Assembly: GCF_000331995.1 (NCBI RefSeq)
Contig: NC_020134.1
Coordinates: 1,649,465 to 1,713,464 of the forward strand
Direction: 5' to 3'
Length of the DNA stretch: 64,000 nucleotides
DNA from: Thermoclostridium stercorarium subsp. stercorarium DSM 8532
GTDB lineage: Bacteria > Bacillota > Clostridia > DSM-8532
Part shown: piece after piece, positions 61,662 through 64,000 of the stretch
Numbering within the stretch: position 1 is the first letter of the stretch
Layout: each line of letters opens with the position of its first letter
Translations under genes and position numbers: made by a program
The notes under the pieces: generated by a model
The model's input: only the letters and a program-made list of their open reading frames with translations
Database searches by the model: none
Told to the model about the DNA's origin: nothing

Positions 61662-62983
61662 CAGTTAATCACCTGTCCTTCTTCAATATTCTGTGGATTA
61701 ACCACATAAATGTCAAAGATTTTGATCGGGCTGGTATCGGTAGATTCGCTCAGTTTATCTATAATAGCAAAAGAATCCTGCTCAGCTATAATCTTAATTC
61801 TTTTTCTCACCGCCCTGTTAGCCCTGACCACGAAAACATCGGCGGTATTATCGTAAATGTTTCTGTTGATGAGGCTTCTTAGCGGAATTTTAAGTCCCTC
61901 AACATTTTCAATCACCAGGTCGGCCTTTACATGCCTCATTTGCACGACCTTCTCAATATAACGGTCGAAGGAAACAATGACCCTGCTTTTATTTTCAAAA
62001 GCATCCACAGCTTCAACCGTACATGGAATCAATTCTTTCACCCCGTCGACTCTTAGCGATATCTCATCCCCCGTTTTAAGCTTATCACTGTCTTTTTTGT
62101 TTATGGCACAGACATACCAACCTTTATCATTGTTCACAAGCCTTGCAAAAATCTGATCGGCGCTTACGTCGAAAAATTGTTCATACCTCATTTTCAATGT
62201 GCCTGCTTCGTCGTTTTCATTATTTGTTTCCAAATCTTCAATCTGCAAATTCTTCATATTGTCCGGACTGTATTTCTCCTCATCCGATGTACCGCCCCAG
62301 ACCACTATTCCTGAATATTCGGATTTAACAGTAACTGCCGATTCGTTAAGTTTTTGCCGTAAAATTTCCAGTTCCCGTTTTTTGTCTTCTACGTACAACC
62401 TATCCCCGGTATTTTCAAAAATCTTCCTGTTTCGCTGGTAAAGCAGGTTTTCCAATGTAGCTCTTATTTCGTCAATCGCGGTAAAATTTCTGTTTACGGC
62501 AATATCGGTCAATTTGCTGACTTCGTTCTGGACCTGGTTTTTAAACTCGTCATCGGGTTCCAGTACTTCGGGATTATTTTCCGCAAACTGTCTTATAATG
62601 TTTTTTTCAAGGTTTTCAATTTCACTTAATATTCTTTTGCTGTCCCTGTCAACAATTATCGCGAAATCAAATTTATTAGGCACCCGCTCCCCCTGCTTGG
62701 CTTTTGGTATCACTATTCCGTCTTTCGGAGATTTAACGCAGGTTTCATCCCAGATAAAAACTCCTTCGGATTTAACAGCTATCTCAAGGGTATCACTGTG
62801 TAGAACATCTGTTTCGATATGTCCGTGAAATATCCATTTCCACATGGCAGGCAAATATACAAGTGCAAAAAATATCAGTACATACCGCACCGCTCTTCTT
62901 CTATTTCTTTTCTTTTTAGCTTTCCGCTTTTTCAGACTTGCTTCCGAACTCCTGTTTATTCTTTTATCTTTTGTGGTTCCCAT
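61661..62983 (-). CDS. HlyD-like single-pass membrane protein
   Basis: About 440 residues. A Lys/Arg-rich cytoplasmic start (KKRKAKKKRNRRR) precedes one helix (about 33-50). A biotinyl-lipoyl-like half (VKSEGVFIWDE and SPKDGIVIPK), a coiled-coil hairpin (about 110-220) and beta-barrel parts follow. This resembles HlyD/membrane-fusion proteins, but no ABC or RND partner is adjacent. Its conserved place beside yggS and sepF suggests an envelope or division role. Start ATG 62983 with GGAGGAG upstream. Function not established. Confidence 0.78.
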   Translation of the reverse strand: MGTTKDKRINRSSEASLKKRKAKKKRNRRRAVRYVLIFFALVYLPAMWKWIFHGHIETDVLHSDTLEIAVKSEGVFIWDETCVKSPKDGIVIPKAKQGERVPNKFDFAIIVDRDSKRILSEIENLEKNIIRQFAENNPEVLEPDDEFKNQVQNEVSKLTDIAVNRNFTAIDEIRATLENLLYQRNRKIFENTGDRLYVEDKKRELEILRQKLNESAVTVKSEYSGIVVWGGTSDEEKYSPDNMKNLQIEDLETNNENDEAGTLKMRYEQFFDVSADQIFARLVNNDKGWYVCAINKKDSDKLKTGDEISLRVDGVKELIPCTVEAVDAFENKSRVIVSFDRYIEKVVQMRHVKADLVIENVEGLKIPLRSLINRNIYDNTADVFVVRANRAVRKRIKIIAEQDSFAIIDKLSESTDTSPIKIFDIYVVNPQNIEEGQVIN

Positions 62984-63085
62984 ATTCTCCTCCAGAATAC
63001 CATGTTTTCCGCTCACTTAACCATGGTATTGCGCTTATCCCGCGCGAAGACCGTAAACAAAGAGAATATCCCAAAGCCACTGAGT

Positions 63086-64000
63086 TTATCCCAGCCTCAA
63101 TAAACCTCTGTTAATCAATTCCTGCGCTGCGCACAAAACCCCCAGCTTCACGTGCTCGTAAACAAGTCCGCCCTGCAGATACGCTATATATGGTGGCCGT
63201 ATTGGCGCATCCGCCGAAAGTTCAATGGACGATCCCTGCACAAATGCTCCGGCCGCCATTATTACCGGCGAATCATACCCCGGCATTTCGCTTGGTACAG
63301 GTGTAACAAACGAGTCTACCGGTGAACCTTTTTGTATCCCCTGACAGAAAGCGATAACAGCTTCCGGATTTCCGAATTTTATCGCCTGTATTATGTCGCT
63401 TCGCTCTTCATTGTATGCCGGACACGTTTCATACCCCAAACTTTCCATAAGCGCCGAGGCAAAAACAACACCTTTAAGACTTTCAGCCACAATATGCGGG
63501 GCAAGGAAAAAACCCTGAAACATGGATCTGTTCTGTCCAAGAGTGGCTCCAACCTTGCTCCCAAGACCGGGCACCGTCATACGGTAAGAAACCAGTTCAA
63601 CCAAATCTTTCCTTCCGGCAATATACCCACCAGCAAGAGCAATTCCGCCACCGGGGTTTTTGATTAATGACCCGGCCATAATATCCGCGCCTGCATCGGT
63701 AGGTTCCTTGCATTCCACAAATTCACCGTAACAATTGTCCACCATAACGACCACGTCGGGCTTTATGCATTTGACGAATTTTACGGCCTGTCCAATGCGT
63801 TCCACGGTTATGGGACCTCTCCAGGAATATCCTCTGGATCTCTGGATAAATACCATTTTTGTTTTTGGATTAATGCTTTCCTTTATTTTTTCAAAATCAA
63901 AATCGCCGTTTTCCAGTAAATCAACCTGCCGGTAAGTAACCCCGTAATCTTTAAGAGAGCCGGTTCCGACTTCTCCGCGTATACCGATAACTTCGTCAAG
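63086..64000 (-). CDS. YnbB-like PLP-dependent enzyme (methionine gamma-lyase family), 5' truncated
   Basis: The minus-strand frame is open to the right edge, giving the last 304 residues; the N-terminus lies beyond the window. The putative PLP-binding Lys is in GSLIKNPGGG, with MVDNCYGEF just before it supplying the conserved Asp. The family is annotated as methionine gamma-lyase-like or aluminium resistance protein and is of uncertain activity. It is about 100 bases upstream of the HlyD-like gene. Confidence 0.85.
   Translation of the reverse strand, partial: LDEVIGIRGEVGTGSLKDYGVTYRQVDLLENGDFDFEKIKESINPKTKMVFIQRSRGYSWRGPITVERIGQAVKFVKCIKPDVVVMVDNCYGEFVECKEPTDAGADIMAGSLIKNPGGGIALAGGYIAGRKDLVELVSYRMTVPGLGSKVGATLGQNRSMFQGFFLAPHIVAESLKGVVFASALMESLGYETCPAYNEERSDIIQAIKFGNPEAVIAFCQGIQKGSPVDSFVTPVPSEMPGYDSPVIMAAGAFVQGSSIELSADAPIRPPYIAYLQGGLVYEHVKLGVLCAAQELINRGLLRLG

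Noticed and set aside
1-64000. CRISPR arrays, insertion sequences, prophage or integrase genes
   Set aside because: No direct repeat array, transposase, integrase or terminal inverted repeat pair was recognised anywhere in the window.

Overview
The window looks like a chromosomal segment of an endospore-forming, Gram-positive clostridium (Firmicutes). The evidence is the spoIIGA-sigE-sigG locus, a GerA-type germinant receptor operon, ymxH, YneA/LexA with Gram-positive SOS boxes, the SepF/YggT/DivIVA division cluster and strong AGGAGG-type ribosome sites with frequent TTG and GTG starts. Base composition is moderate to AT-rich and intergenic regions are very AT-rich. The species cannot be fixed from the sequence alone. 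No insertion sequence, prophage, CRISPR array or rRNA operon was seen.

Layout. 1-8.2 kb holds tldD-tldE (modulators/proteases), a glutamine-dependent NAD synthase, a P-loop ATPase and an AraM-type glycerol-1-phosphate dehydrogenase. 8.2-20.9 kb is one long leftward operon: a glutamine-amidotransferase-like membrane protein, an ABC ATPase, a frameshifted ABC permease, a coiled-coil membrane protein, MoxR, DUF58 and two von Willebrand factor A (VWA) membrane proteins. 21-23.7 kb has dprA and a YifB/ComM ATPase. 24-29.2 kb has an SGNH esterase and a ger operon (A, B, C subunits plus a 57-residue two-helix protein too short for many gene callers). 29.5 kb is a tRNA-Val(GAC). 29.7-37 kb has an isopropylmalate-synthase-like gene, nrdR-degS-degU, ymxH, sigG, sigE and spoIIGA. 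37-43.4 kb has housekeeping singles: an MBL hydrolase, a CPBP protease, proA, hemerythrin, prfC, PspC and an ACT protein.

43.5-57.8 kb is the most distinctive part. It combines GDP-mannose synthesis (manC), its conversion to GDP-L-fucose (gmd, fcl), four divergent paralogues with the FUT8/NodZ-like fucosyltransferase signature, an SDR sugar enzyme, an unattached thiamine-diphosphate E1 alpha/beta pair, a kinase-like phosphotransferase with an altered metal site, a second DivIVA-like protein, and a 622-residue protein made of a DNRLRE domain, a BclA-like domain and a beta-helix but without a signal peptide. Two leftward promoters in the cluster share the form GCAC-N17-CATAATATA, which matches the mother-cell sigma-K consensus. 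My inference is that this locus makes a fucose-containing glycan on the spore surface late in sporulation.

58-64 kb has the divergent yneA-lexA SOS pair with three LexA boxes, ylxP, then divIVA, yggT, sepF, yggS, a HlyD-like membrane protein and a partial YnbB-type PLP enzyme running off the right edge.
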